In this document: positions 1 to 12,263 of the stretch, piece after piece
How the letters are laid out: each line of letters begins with the position of its first letter
Position numbering within the stretch: position 1 is the first letter of the stretch
Assembly: GCA_039881145.1 (NCBI GenBank)
Contig: JAYKKI010000064.1
Coordinates: 2,992,501 to 3,056,500, forward strand
Length of the DNA: 64,000 bases
Source of the DNA: Druceiella hillmani
Taxonomy: Eukaryota > Arthropoda > Insecta > Lepidoptera > Hepialidae
Direction of reading: 5' to 3'
The notes under the pieces: model-generated
Told to the model about the DNA's origin: nothing
Databases searched by the model: none
What the model saw: the letters and a program-made list of their open reading frames with translations, nothing else
Translations under genes and position numbers: made by a program

Positions 1-3000
1 TTTTGATATAATTAATTTACACTTTAGTGTATGTAGTTATTTTAATTAGTCAAACGATTTAAAAACCTAGACCACTCTCTACAATTTACCAAAATTTTAA
101 ATGTGCGGTGTTAAGTTACTATATCAAGAACCACATGATTCAATTAATTTTTTATTAATATAAGTTTTACCTTTTATGACTACTAAGCTAATAACTTTAT
201 GCAATTCATATTACAAATTTAATTTATTTACACAATCTAGTTAGTCCCCTATACAGTCAGTTAAAACCGATAAACATATGAGAAACAAACACAATTTATA
301 TTATTTTAATGTTTATTGCTCGTTATGAACGTGTGTGGAAATAAGTCATTTGGATAACTGTTTCGCACTATATAAACATGCTAGACAGTTGGTTGTTCAT
401 GATAAACGGTTCATCATGATAACAACTTGCTGTAATCACTCAGTATCTTCATGGAATTGTAAATGATAAAAAAAAACTCAAAAAATCAAACCTTTATAAA
501 AGTCTTTTACTTGTCCATTTATAAACTTACAGACCCGTTTATTGAATTTTCAGAGCAGATTGAATTTCATTTTACTTTCGAAATCAATTAAAACACCGAT
601 TAAAAAAAACGGTTTTATAAAAAGACTGGCATATACTCTGTAGCTATGTTAAGTAAAAATCAAATATTTTTATTACTTTAAATTTATTTTGTCTTAATAT
701 CTACCATTATTTATGGTTCTTTATGAAAAACAGTAAATAGTATTAACGTTTAAATTAAGGTTCTGAATTAACTAATCCCGATTTATTTTGTTTTCCCCTC
801 GACAATATAAAAAAACATTTGTTTGGAACTATCACAATTGGTCATTGTTATATGTCAATAGGATGTAGTATGCGCTAGTGACTTTATTGATTGTATCGAT
901 TATCATGCAATGTGTACACAAAAGAACAGTAATCTGTGCTATTGCTAGACATAAACAATAGAATGAATGCTATATTCACTTTAATTGCATAATAATGGAT
1001 TTCATAATTGTTGTAGCTTAGTGTTATAATTGCTTGAGCCATAATGGAAAGTTATAATTATTTCTAATTTTAATCATAAGTAATTATTCTTTGATACCTA
1101 TATTAAAACCTCCTAGACCTTTTATTTTGAAGCATTTCATGTCGAACCAAAATAAAAAATTTTAAAAAAATTTTACCTTACCACCTTTTATTTTAATTTT
1201 GGCACAGAGCTAGCCTTCATATGGTCTAAAAAATACATTTTATTTTTATAATACAAAGGATACCAGTCCACATTGAAATCCTATCTTTAAATAACAAGAT
1301 TTTTGCTTCGAGACTAATTATCATGCTGACACCGTATAAAAACAATATTACCACACATATTTTAGTGTGGTTTAAAAAACTGGGATTCACAAGAAAAACG
1401 TCTCCAAGTTTGATTTACAGGTGTTACTTCAAAACAATTAAAAAAAAATTTTCTTTGTTTATATATTCATATAATTAGAATAGTCCTAGACTGAAAAAGC
1501 TATACATATTACACTGAAACCTAGAGACAAATTAATAGAAAGGGTTCTCATTTTGCTACTACATGGTACTGGTACCCTGAAAAGAAACAAATCGTGAAGA
1601 AAACAAAAATGTAATTACGAATAGTAATTTTTCATTAATTAAAAAATTAGCAATAGAACAAATAAATGTTAGCCGCTGCAGAAGTGTACAAGTGAGCTGG
1701 ATGGAATGAAGATAAAATTATTTACAAATATTTACAGAATAATTGCACAACACAATGCAAAATTAATATATTCAGCAAATAGTTCTCATTTTGAGGAAGA
1801 CATAGTCGGTAGAATATAAGATAAAAGCTAAATTTAGTCCTGTGGATGTACAGACAGTTAAGGGTTGACAAAAATATAGGGTTGACAAAAATATGTATGT
1901 GGTGGAATGGTGAGGAAAGATAAAACTTGGGAAACCTTATTGCATCAAACAGAGAAATTTTAAAATTGCAGATTTAGAAGTCACATTAAAGAACAGAGTG
2001 TGAAGTTAAGTATTAGAGTGAGCGAGACATAAGAAATATATGAGGGTAAAAGTGCCTGGTATTTAATTATAGCTGTTTATATGAGGGAAGTCATGGAAAA
2101 AAATAATTTCTTTATATTCAAATAATTTATAGAATTGTTTTAAATTTACTGGTAATATATTACGAATATTTAGCCCATTTTGCAAATAATATGATAAGAT
2201 ATATATTTCCCAAACAATCAAAATTTTACAAAATACAAGTAATTAACACTAATTATAAGTAATATGAAAGGCAGACAAACAATATTTATAAGCTTTAAAT
2301 ACATTGTTTATGATGCAAAACATTATCCGTCTAATATGTTTATTAATATTTTTTTTCCAATGGCGACTTGGTGTTTTCGTGTAAAGTACGCAGAATTTCA
2401 GTTTTTATGAATGATTGAACACTACGATATATATTTGAAATTACTGTCTAAAAATAGATGAATCGTTAAAAAAAATTAAATTAAGACTGCAGAAACGTCA
2501 TTACGGATAAAGATTCCTTTAAAATCTTTCGTTTATTGCTATAAAATATGACTAATCATAGCGCAATAAAATAATGACACAAAATTTCAAACTTCGCTGA
2601 ATTAAATTCACATTTCTACACGAATTCAGAAAGCTAGTGATATTGTGTACGATATTGTATATTATGTTAAATTACTTGAGATAAATATTAATGAAAAAGG
2701 TAAAAAAAAATATCGAACCTACGAGAGACATTTTAATTACAAAAGTCATTGACACAAAGATTTTATGCTGTTATTGGCAGATAACGTCTGAAAAATAAAA
2801 TAATGGGTAAAAGTATATTGCAACGTAAATATTATTTGAGGTAAAATGCAATTTAACATACGACGTAATATTTCAAAGCTAAATCAAATAAAATCAAAGT
2901 AAGTAATAAAACATTACCTTTATAATCGTCTTCCGCTACTTGTGAAGGACTCATAACCAATACAAGAAACCCATCGCAATATTAAACCAAAACTTAAATT

Positions 3001-3553
3001 TATAAATTGCTACTTATTCAGCACTGTGTTGATTTATTTACAAATTACGAGAAGAAACTAATTTAATTTTGATATATATTTTCGTAATGTTAGCACTTGA
3101 CGCTTAAGATAAACAATTTATAAATAAATTTCGTTTGACACATTACAAAACAATGGTTTTTGATTTATCAATGTGACCAGTGTAATAAATTCAATGTGTT
3201 TAGTTATTGAAAATATAACAAACCACTGCCAATAAATACATTAAAATTTATAAAGGATTTAAATAATATTATGATGAAAAAATTAATACATTGTGGGTAC
3301 CCATTTCTCCATAAAAAAATAAAATGCAAGTGAATTAAATGATTTATTACTTATGGGAACACTCGTAACAGTGTTGCTATGTTGAAATAAAATGTTTTGA
3401 ATTTATTTTTGGGTATATCTGAAGAATGGTATTATCGTTGTAATTAACGATTTTTTTCACAGATTTGAAATTATTAGTAAATATTTTTTCAACAAATTAC
3501 AGTTTTTCTATACCAAATTGAGAGAAATATTTTCTTTTACGACGATATTTCTT
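1..3553. other. AT-rich DNA without recognisable genes
   Basis: This stretch is very AT-rich and has stops in all frames at short intervals. I recognise no exon, RNA gene or transposon. The only small structure seen is a 17-bp unit (agggttgacaaaaatat) repeated twice head to tail at 1861-1894. Confidence 0.6.
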
Positions 3554-3609
3554 ATACGAACCCATTTGTAGCATAAAGTATGAGCTTTATGCTACAAATG
3601 GATTCGTAT
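3554..3609. repeat. Short hairpin (25-bp arms)
   Basis: The arm starting ATACGAACCCATTTGTAGC is followed after a few bases by its reverse complement with one mismatch. No flanking duplication was seen, so it may be a solitary inverted duplication or a MITE relic. Confidence 0.75.
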
Positions 3610-5798
3610 TAAAATAGAATTTCTGTTGTGCGATAATATAAGTTTTTACTCTGCGAAAGGAGTCCAAAACGACAAATGAAACGCATATCACAGACCAGCA
3701 TTAAAATAAATCCAGTTTGAGGTTTTGTTATGGTCTCACAATTATTTATGGTCTCACATCTTAATATGTAAACTTATATTATTTTGGCTGAAAGAAGAAT
3801 GGCAAGAAACTTTTATATTAATAGTGTTTTCTTGTTTTTTTTTTCAATATTATTAAGATACTACATAATTTTTTTCCTTAGAATAATAATACATAAAAAA
3901 AATTAACTTTTACACGCATGACGGCCTTGCATCCTTTTTTAAATCCAAGTCTTATGTAGGCAGCAGGTTCATTAAAATTTATCTATTTGCAATAAATTAC
4001 TTATTTTGTATATATACAGAATATAAAAAAGTGTATGTTAATATAAAAAACGTCTACGTCTATGTAAAAAAAGTTATTTTGATCATATTGAGGTCACAAC
4101 TTTAAAAGTATTTTTTTTCAGAAACAATTGAAAAATTGGTGATGGTTCCTTAATGTTTTCTATTTAGTTTGAAACACAGAATTAACTGTATGAATAATAG
4201 AGACATTCTTTGTCACAATCTGTATGCATACTATAATAAAAAAAAACATAATATGTTCTCCAATTTTATTCAAATAAATCTACAATTTGAAGTGCGAATT
4301 CAGTTTATGTATTACAATAGTATTTATAATATTTTGAAGAAGATTGCGTATTATATCACTATTTTAAGTAAACGTAAACATTTATTTTGAAGTGAAACTC
4401 TTTGAATCGATAATTTATAATTTTTGTAGAGGAAAATTTTATAGTCTAGAATCTAAAAATCTGGTACGAATTTTATAAGGTTTCACATGCATTTAACATT
4501 ATTTTAATGCCATCTTCCCATAGTCCATAAACAATTCTGATATTTTTGCTTTACATAATTGCCAAAAACAACATTTATCATTTACAATAATTTTTAAATA
4601 GTATACTGAAATATAATAAGAAAGAGTAATTTTTAAATAACCAGCCCCAATTAATAATCTTTTATCATATTTTTATCAAAAAATTAAGTCGGTGACATGG
4701 CTATATTGGAGATATTGAAATAACTTTATATAAAAATGGGATATTTATAGTTGCACATGCGCCTTATTTTATTAGACCTAGTTTTATTCTAATTATATCC
4801 AATGACGCCGAAACAAATGTAGATTGTGTTGTTACGTTTATATTGACAGTTAATGTCGTGTTGTAAGAGTAAATACCTACGTATTTACTCTTAATTTGTT
4901 TATGTCATTCGTAGCACTGTTTATAATCGTTTATTTACAAAATTTAATTGAATGTGCCTAAAAGAAAAGAGGCACATATCAAAACTATATATCTTTTCAT
5001 ATATTTTAACATAATATATTTTGTAATTTTGAAGCAAATCTTAAATAATTAAATATTAATCATAAAATTGTTTTTTTTTTAAAGTACTTTAACTAATCCA
5101 TTATAACATTACCATAAATGACTTTTTAATTAAAAATACTGTCAAACTTATTTTTATTGATGTGTTTTAATAACGAAAATAAAGATATAAAAATACTTTC
5201 TATTAATTAATTTTAGCTAAGTATATAATTCTTCAATTTATTCGTCTTTGTCGCTTTATAAGAGAAGCTTAAATTAAAGAAAATTTATAGAAATGTAAGA
5301 ATGGATTATTGGTGATGTTGAGAATGAGCTCATGATCTAAATATTATATATATGAAACTGAAAATATGGCAACCAATAGTTTCCCTAGTAAAGACGATTT
5401 GGGGCGGTTAAGGCCTATTCTGGACTTTAGTGCCAAAAAAGATGTAGGTAAATAATAAAAGACCTCTACCAAACTTATTTCGCTACTAAGCTCGGGTATG
5501 TTTCATTTTTATTTATTTATAAAAAGGTTTACAATGAGAAGGGAACGGGAAAAATTAGAAAACAAGTTACAGTCACGTAAACGTATAATAAAAAGAACAG
5601 AGTATAAAATTAGACTATAACTCTAATTATGTGCGAACAAAATGGTTAGAGTATTTATGTATACATTTTCATGGGTTACTTATGTTATTATATACGAGTA
5701 TATTACAAAAGGTATTGATCAATTATTAAAGTTAGTATTAACTTAGAATTATATTATTTTCTACATACTGAACAAAACATTATTTCTATCGTAGCTGA
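3610..5798. other. AT-rich DNA, no gene seen
   Basis: No coding or RNA gene is recognisable. The 73-codon open frame at 4169-4390 is rich in Asn, Ile, Tyr and Lys, as expected by chance in AT-rich DNA. A perfect hairpin with 13-bp arms and a 4-nt loop (TAAGAGTAAATAC arms) lies at 4864-4893. Confidence 0.6.
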
Positions 5799-6065
5799 CG
5801 AATAATCTCTGTAATGGTATACGGGATCTGAGTTGAGTATTAAAGTTAAGTAGAGAGAAGAGATAGGAAGAATAGGGTTGCCAGTTTTAAATGTTAATAA
5901 ATTCAGTTCAAAATTGTCCCAAGGACGGATATCGAGAAATAATATCGATATATTATCAACACATTCGAATTATGGGTTTATAAAAAAAGGTTTTATTTTT
6001 GAAACTTGTAGTACGAATAATCTCTGTGAAGGTATATGGGATCTGAGTCCAGTGTTAAACTTGAG
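5799..6065. repeat. Direct repeat pair of about 52 bp
   Basis: Positions 5799-5850 and 6014-6065 share the same sequence, starting CGAATAATCTCTGT, with a handful of substitutions, 215 bp apart. This is either an old tandem duplication or two copies of a short dispersed repeat. Confidence 0.7.
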
Positions 6066-6240
6066 ATTAAGATTTATTTTTAATCACTTGAAAGGTGTAT
6101 CTTGTATTGAAATAACTATATGACAAGGTGGTAGATAAAATAATGAGGATGATAAATAAAAACAAAATCATACGTTTGCGGACGACTTCATAAGATTAAT
6201 GAAAAAAAGATTAATTGTGTTTTTAATAGTATAATAATTA

Positions 6241-7468
6241 GTCGTAGGTTTTGAGATTATCTGTTTAATGTTTATCGCATTTTATCATGAAAAATATACA
6301 TATAGTTTATTTATATTTTATTTTTTATTTTATGGCTATCATTCTCTACACACAGAACATCGACGTCACAAAGAACATTGCCAATGTCAAATTTAGAAGG
6401 GGTGGCTAGGCAACACTGACAAGGTCACACTGCATATATCTGCTATTGTAGCTTTGTAACAAAAATTAAACTAAACAGCAAAACAAAAACAAATAAAGCG
6501 AAAATATAAATAAAAAAATTAATTTATAGATGATACAAATGAGACAACAAACACGAAAGCAGTTCAAATATAATACATGAATATAGAAGGTTTTGATGTC
6601 GTTCTTTCTTATGTATGAATGGTTGAGTCTAGATTGGTTTTATTAGTAACTGATAAAATAGATCAAATGTTATGGGCAGCTGGACTTTATAATTTAAACA
6701 TTTATAAATGAATGAAGGAAATTTATTATTTAATATTACAATGAGATGATTTTGATCACCTCTATAATGGCGTTAAGGTTGGAAGCTCTCTGACATCCAG
6801 CCTAGCTAACTGAGAAAGAAAGTGTCGTTATAATAGTAATGTTAAAACAGATAATTTCTTTCAGTAAATATTTTGTTGACATAATCCACAATCTATATGT
6901 GTACTTGTTTAAAGTGGTTTGAAATTGAATTACTTTATGTAAGTTTTGGCAGCGACTTTGTTCACTTGGATATTGAATACAAAATTATGTATTAATAGGT
7001 GATCATTCGTCGTGAGTTCGAAGATTATCCATGTAATATAAATCACATTTTATCATGAAAAGATGTATATATAATATAATGTTAAAACAGACAATTGTTT
7101 TTAATCAATATTTTATTGATGTAGGCTACTTTCTACATGAGTGCCTGAAGTTATTTGAAATTGATTTACTTTATCAGGTTTTGCTCGCAACTTTGTTCAC
7201 TGGGATATTGAATACAAAATTATGTATTAATAGGTAATAAGTCGTCGTAAGTTCGAAGATTATCCATGTAATATAAATCACATTTTATCATGAAAAGATG
7301 TATATATAATATAATGTTAAAACAGACAATTGTTTTTAGTGAATATTTTATTGAAATAGGCCACCATCTACACGAGTGCCTGAAGTTATTTGAAACTGAA
7401 TTACTTTATTAGGTTTTGCTCGCAACTTTATTCTCTGGGATATTGAATACAAAATTATGTATTAATAG
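6241..7468 (+). repeat. Tandem repeat, period about 235 bp
   Basis: Two full units and one split unit are visible. Each carries the landmarks TTCGAAGATTATCCATG, TTTTATCATGAAAA, ATGTTAAAACAGA and TATTGAATACAAAATTATG. The landmark AAGATTATCC recurs at 7021 and 7256. The first unit is broken: its head is at 6241-6305 and its tail resumes at about 6837. The 60-codon open frame at 7055-7237 lies inside one unit, and its counterpart in the next unit contains stops, so it is not a gene. Confidence 0.85.
6306..6836. other. Insertion of about 530 bp splitting a tandem-repeat unit
   Basis: This segment is absent from the second and third 235-bp units and interrupts the first one between TATCATGAAAA and ATGTTAAAACAG. 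I see no terminal inverted repeats or clear target duplication and no coding sequence, so the nature of the insert is unknown. Confidence 0.55.
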
Positions 7469-8046
7469 CTGAAGTTTATAACTTCACAAGTTTAATGCAA
7501 AAAGATTAAATGTATTTTGTAATGTAAGAAACCTGCATTTTGGTAGTCTGGCACAATCGGTTTCCTAGCTCGCGTCATGTGGGTGGGATCAATAACAGAT
7601 CAAGAAACTGTACAAATATCCATGCACTTGCATACTGAACAATCTGTAAATAAGACGAAGCATGCGATATCTACAATTGCACATCCCACAGCATCGTATT
7701 ACCATTTAAATATGAAGTGATATGTGTGCAGAATGCCAAAACATCTCCTATGTGCATTCTATATTCATTCATGATGACGTATACATGTATTCTCTCAGGA
7801 AACCCTTCAATTACGAATAATTATATTCCGTATTCAGTCACATAATTTGAAAACTATGTATTTGGAAAAAAATTATTTGAAGTTAGAAAATTTTCCCGCC
7901 ATAATTTTTTTTAATTTCGCTCTATTGTCTACTGAGCGGGAAAATTCAAATAAACTTCGAATAGTGTTTAATGATTAATCATCTATGATTTATGTATTAG
8001 GATAATAATTAAATGTGGTATTGATTTTGAAAGGCAGGAATCCGGT
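7469..8046. other. No feature recognised
   Basis: Ordinary AT-rich sequence between the tandem repeat and the hairpin element. No gene or repeat could be supported. Confidence 0.55.
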
Positions 8047-8306
8047 AATTCAGATATTGAATATATTTGGCGTTAATTTTGTAGAAATTCATAGTTCAAA
8101 TTAAATGAAACTACGTGATGTAATATTAGTTCTTCTTTCTTTAAGTTCTTTACCACGACCTAGGTTTCACTGTATTACAACATCTTTGCTAATAGCCCAC
8201 CTGAAGATGTTGTAATACAACGAAACCTAGGTCGTGGTAAAGAACTTAAAGAAAGTAGAAATAATACTACATCACGTAGTTTCATTTAATTGTGAATTCA
8301 GATATT
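8047..8306 (+). mobile_element. Hairpin (foldback-like) element, copy 1, with 12-bp flanking duplication
   Basis: The body (8059-8294, 236 bp) is flanked by the exact 12-bp direct repeat AATTCAGATATT at 8047-8058 and 8295-8306. Inside, after a single-strand leader of about 37 bp, lie near-perfect inverted arms of roughly 85 bp containing GAAACTACGTGATGTA and ACCACGACCTAGGTTTC, with a short loop. A second copy in the opposite orientation lies at 30478-30695 and has its own, different flanking duplication, which shows that the unit is mobile. It encodes nothing. Duplication length and arm structure recall Mutator-like MITEs, but the inverted arms are not terminal on one side, so I do not assign a superfamily. 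Confidence 0.8.
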
Positions 8307-9213
8307 ATTAATATTTAAAAGAATACATGTGAAACAATGAAATGCTATGATCAATTTCAAAATGGTATGAAAGACAATTTTAAGAATTGTTGATAGTCGA
8401 CAATCCGTTCAACTCATTCAACTCATATAACACACAGTTCAACTCATAGAACAATCAGTTCAACTCATAGAACAATGCCCAAGAATTTGATAGAAATGAG
8501 AGTGTCAAATTGACATGATTAAAATTGTACAGACGGAATGATTTTTGGTAGAGGGTTAATATAGGTTTTCCCCTTCCATATAAAAATATAGCATTTGCTA
8601 GTTTCAGCATAATAGCTATCAATATTTATAATTGGTTTAATTGCATCAATACTTATCCGTTTGAATTTGATTTTAGGCAATTCAATTTAATTTGATTTTA
8701 AACAATTAATTTTAATTTTAGATTCGCAGTTTGAATTCATATTCACGGGTGTTGAAAATTAATGATTCGTTTTTTAATTCAACAGTTAGCCTAAGTAGTA
8801 CACGAGTTTGGCAATGAAGGAGTTTTGTAGGAAATGGATGAACTCACAATTTCAAAGAAATATTGTCAATGGAAAGTCTTCTAAGGGGAATTTCATCAGG
8901 AATACAAGGAGATTTTTTTTTTAAATATTGTGGCTTTTCGTGTTCCTTCGCATTTATAAACACTTAATTCTAAGCCCTATTCGTAACTGGTTTATTAAAT
9001 TTCTGCCCGGCCAAACCCATTTCGTTTGATATATGCCAATATATGGAATTTGGCTTTAGATTGGTTACTTAGGAGGACCTTTGCCTATGACTTTCAGATG
9101 GACCAGTGACGAATGGACACCTGTATGTATCTAATTTTGGTCTGCCGCTCCACATGTGCACAAGATTTTAAACTGATTGCATGATTTCCCCTGCCATAAC
9201 TGCTATCGCCCAT
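8307..9213. other. No gene; short imperfect repeats
   Basis: Only a cluster of short repeats of the phrase GTTCAACTCATAGAACAAT and variants (about 8408-8476) is visible. The rest has no recognisable feature. Confidence 0.5.
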
Positions 9214-9247
9214 CTGCCATCCATCATTTCAAAATGATGGATGGCAG
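9214..9247. repeat. Hairpin with 16-bp arms
   Basis: CTGCCATCCATCATTT is followed almost directly by its reverse complement. The sequence CTATCGC occurs just outside on both sides, a possible 7-bp direct repeat flanking the hairpin. Confidence 0.75.
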
Positions 9248-9906
9248 ACGGACTATCGCTCTGGGACACACCTCATACAAATTAACATAGCTCCGTAAAC
9301 TCGACACCAACGCTTATATTTTATAAGCAAAAACCTTCCAGAATATATAGGCAACACGATGGCGAAAACTGTATCAAAGCCAATTTAATAGAATTCAAGT
9401 TAGGAACGAAAAGACAGACAGGCAGACGTTGTGATTTATTAAAATACAGATATACTTGTGAGTTACTTATTTCTGTACTTTATTCTTTATATTCGTATTA
9501 TGTATAACTTTTGTATACATTGTATTTACGTCTCATATTTTTCTACAAATAATTATTTTTAATTAATTAATTATTAATAGGGGGGTAATATCAGGCGTTA
9601 ATTAATAACCAGCCACGCTGATGATGCTCCCGACAAAGCTGCCCAAACCGAGCTAACTTCCTTTTCTATTAAATTTACTACGCTTTTTAGGATTTTCTAT
9701 ATCAAAAGGAGAAGCGGAAGATCTTATAGAATCATTCACGTGTCCGCGTGTCCTTCGGTAACATCCGTTTTTCTCGGAAGCCGCTTGTTGTAGAGCCTTG
9801 AAATTTTGCACAGAAATAAGGCACATTAATCCGTACAAATCTCAATAGCTACAATTAAAAGTACGTATATGGAGTATGTGAATTTCACAAAAAATATTGT
9901 GAAATT

Positions 9907-10020
9907 CCATATATAGCGTTGGGTATCATTTGAAAGAGTTAGTTATAAGGACGTTAAAAACATTTCATAATTTTATCAAATCCTTATAACTAGCTCTCTC
10001 AAACCCAACGCTATATATGG
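9907..10020. repeat. Inverted repeat with arms of about 40 bp
   Basis: CCATATATAGCGTTGGGT...AGTTAGTTATAAGGA on the left is mirrored by TCCTTATAACTAGCTCTCTC...CCAACGCTATATATGG on the right. The left arm matches a segment of the dispersed family at 30917-30970, so the second arm looks like an inverted local duplication of part of that repeat. Confidence 0.75.
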
Positions 10021-10109
10021 TATATGCAAAAAAATAAGTTCCTCCTCTTTTTCGGTAATAAAAAGAGGTGTAACTTAATGTTGTACTTATTTCAAAAATA
10101 AACTTAGTT

Positions 10110-10605
10110 AAATTTTAAAAAAACATACTTACCTAATATTGAAAAAACGTACTTACCTAATATTAAAAAAAACGCACTTACCTGAAACTAAAAAACATGC
10201 TTACCTAATATTAAAAAAATACGCTTACCTGAAATAAAAAAAACACACTTACCTAATATTAAAAAACGCACTTACCTAAAATAAAAAAAACACACTTACC
10301 AAATATTAAGAAAACACGTTTACCTGAAATTAAAAAAACACACTTAACTAATATTAAAGAAAAACGCACTTACCTAAAATTTAAAAAAACACGTTTGATA
10401 ATAAAAAGACAGGCTTACCTGAAATTAAAAAAACCACTAACCTAATATTAAAACAAACGCACTTACCTGAAATTTAAAAAAAACACACTAACCTAATATT
10501 ACATAAAACACGCTTACCTGAAATTTAAAAAAAACGCACTTACCTAAAATTAAAAAAACACACCTAATATTAAAAAAAACACACTTACCTAATATTAAAA
10601 AGACA
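10110..10605. repeat. Minisatellite, unit about 22 bp
   Basis: Roughly 22 units of the form AAAAAACGCACTTACCTAATATT repeat head to tail. Units alternate irregularly between TTACCTAATATTA and TTACCTGAAATTA versions, which suggests a two-unit substructure. The array sits between two blocks that match a dispersed repeat, so it probably expanded inside that element. Confidence 0.9.
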
Positions 10606-10977
10606 CAGGGTTTTTAGAACGTGAAAGTTGTAGAAAGACCATAAAGATGAATCTACACATTATACGAGTATATCTTCCTACTTAACTATATTAGGTGGTG
10701 TAACATGTTTATTGCACTAGGAAGTCAATATTAGCGATAATTATCGTGCAAAAAATAAAATAATTTCGTTTCAAACGAGGTTTTTATCGGTTTTTAATGG
10801 TTTTTATTTGTTAATATTTCATAATTATCTATTTTATTTTTTCTTATGTGCTCTCGTGGAAATTCTTTGGAAATTGAATACGAAATTCGAGTTGTAACGA
10901 ATTAATTTAACATCAGCGAATGAAATGAAATTACATTTAATATTATAAATGTGGTGCTTTAAATATAATGTGTTGAT

Positions 10978-11975
10978 TTTTAGGATTCCGTACCGCAAAA
11001 TGAAAAAAAAACGGAACCGTTATAGCAGGGTTTTCCAATCTTTTTTTCGTTGAGGCTCCCCGGACTATAAATTATATTTTCATGCCCCCTCTTTACTTTT
11101 TCGTTCCCCCCTTTGATTTAGTAAATTAAATAAAAATGGTAGCTGAAGTTTGTAAATACACAAACTTACCTTTCAACAGTGAGACAATAATTTTACACAC
11201 TCAAACTGATTTCTCAATAAAAAACGTACACCAAAACGTCAAATTTTTCGCAAGTTTGTGGTAATAATAGTGAATATGACATTTAATTTCATTAATTTTA
11301 TGCATGTAAATTAAACATTACATTGTAATGTTATTTGTTAATGTTGTTTGTATATTTTTTTGTTTTTTCTTTCTAAAATGCAAACGCTTTCCGCCCCCCT
11401 TGACATATCTCTATGCCCCCCTTGGGAGGCACGCCCCCCTGGTTGGGAACTCCTGCGTTATAGGATCATTTGGTTATGCGTCTGTGCGTGTCTGTCAAAG
11501 CCCCTTTTCTCAGAAACGCCTTGAGATATCAAGTTGAAATTAATATCGTATACTGAGGCCTGTTGCCTTATATTACAGTAAACATTATAAGCTGTTTTTT
11601 GGTTTGTCCGACAAAAATATACAGTGTATTTTTTATTTATACAACAGTTGTTATTCACTGATCACCAATACCCATAGTGTACTATCGGTCGGCCTATAAT
11701 CTTCAAAGTCAGCATAATGGAAGATCTTATAGCACAAGCAAAGGGGAAAATACAAAAATCAATGATTTCCAATTAAATTTGGAATTATATATTATTCTAA
11801 TTAGTTTGTTTTTATGCCTGTTAAAGTTATATTAGGCAATATATTAACGTTGTGGAAAAATAATATTTCTAAATAGTTTAATTACAAATACTATATACCC
11901 TTAAATGTTTATAAGTACCTAAACGTGTACGGAATTCTCGTAGTGCGAGTTTTACTCGCGCTTGACATATTTTCT
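10978..11975 (+). repeat. Dispersed lepidopteran-type repeat, copy B (interrupted by a hAT MITE)
   Basis: The start TTTTAGGATTCCGTACC and the phrase CGGAACCGTTATAG...GATCATTTGG match the opening of a repeat very common in moths and butterflies. After the insertion at 11026-11455 it resumes with GTCTGTGCGTGTCTGTCAAAGCC and TTTTCTCAGAAACGCC. It ends near a diverged TGTACGGAATTCTCG...TTTACTCGCGCTTGAC block, the counterpart of the GTTACGGAACCC...GACTCGCACTTGG end at 31257-31300. No coding capacity is seen. Confidence 0.65.
11026..11455. mobile_element. hAT MITE (Buster-like) with perfect 8-bp target duplication
   Basis: The element begins CAGGGTTTTCCAATC and ends with the reverse complement of CAGGAGTTCCCAACC, imperfect 15-bp terminal inverted repeats of hAT type. 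It is flanked on both sides by CGTTATAG (11018-11025 and 11456-11463). Removing it and one duplication restores the surrounding dispersed repeat as CGGAACCGTTATAGGATCA. The duplication fits nnnTAnnn, the pattern known for the Buster branch of hAT. The 430-bp interior is non-coding, with C-rich ends (CCCCCCTT tracts near both termini). The 69-codon frame at 11328-11537 crosses its right end and is not a gene. Confidence 0.9.
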
Positions 11976-12120
11976 TGAGAAAAAATATTAAACTCGACAA
12001 TGCGCGAATCGGAGTAAGGTGACGAGTGTTCCGCACCGACGACTATTTCATTATTTAACAGAAATGACCGACGAAAAAGATATCCGATGGAATCGCAGTT
12101 TGGTAGAAAAAGGCAATGAA

Positions 12121-12263
12121 TAGGAAGTCAGAGTCACCATAATCCAAAGTACAGATGGACAGACGATATTCAGAGAGTGGCTGTGGAATACTGCAAGAAG
12201 ATAAAAGATATCACCAGAAGAAGATACGAAGCCTTCGGGAAGGTCCTCAACGAACTGAAGACG
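12121..12263 (+). pseudogene. RTE-like retrotransposon fragment (C-terminal end of ORF)
   Basis: Reading from 12144 gives PKYRWTDDIQRVAVEY followed by a basic helix and a YEAFGKVLNEL tail. This resembles the post-reverse-transcriptase end found in many insect RTE-type and related LINEs (RPKxRWxDDIxxVAG...W...A.DR..W..LEEAF). The usual GxxW element is missing and the frame upstream contains a stop, so it is a short decayed relic. Confidence 0.5.

Larger units (their letters stand above)
9690..10765 (+). repeat. Dispersed lepidopteran-type repeat, copy A (disrupted)
   Basis: The left part carries the block shared with the copies near 11.46, 24.65, 30.71, 43.68 and 49.74 kb: a CTTATAGAATCATTCACGTG-like stretch, GTGTCC.CGTGTCC, then CGTTTTTCTC.GAA and a TTGAAATTT-like stretch. 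The right part (10700-10750) matches the later block seen at 31180-31230 (ATGTTTATT.C.CTAGGAAGTC). A minisatellite occupies the middle. The family resembles an abundant lepidopteran repeat I know by sight but cannot name with certainty. Confidence 0.5.

Noticed and set aside
11328..11537. Small protein gene across 11.4 kb
   Set aside because: The frame spans the right border of a hAT MITE and the neighbouring dispersed repeat.
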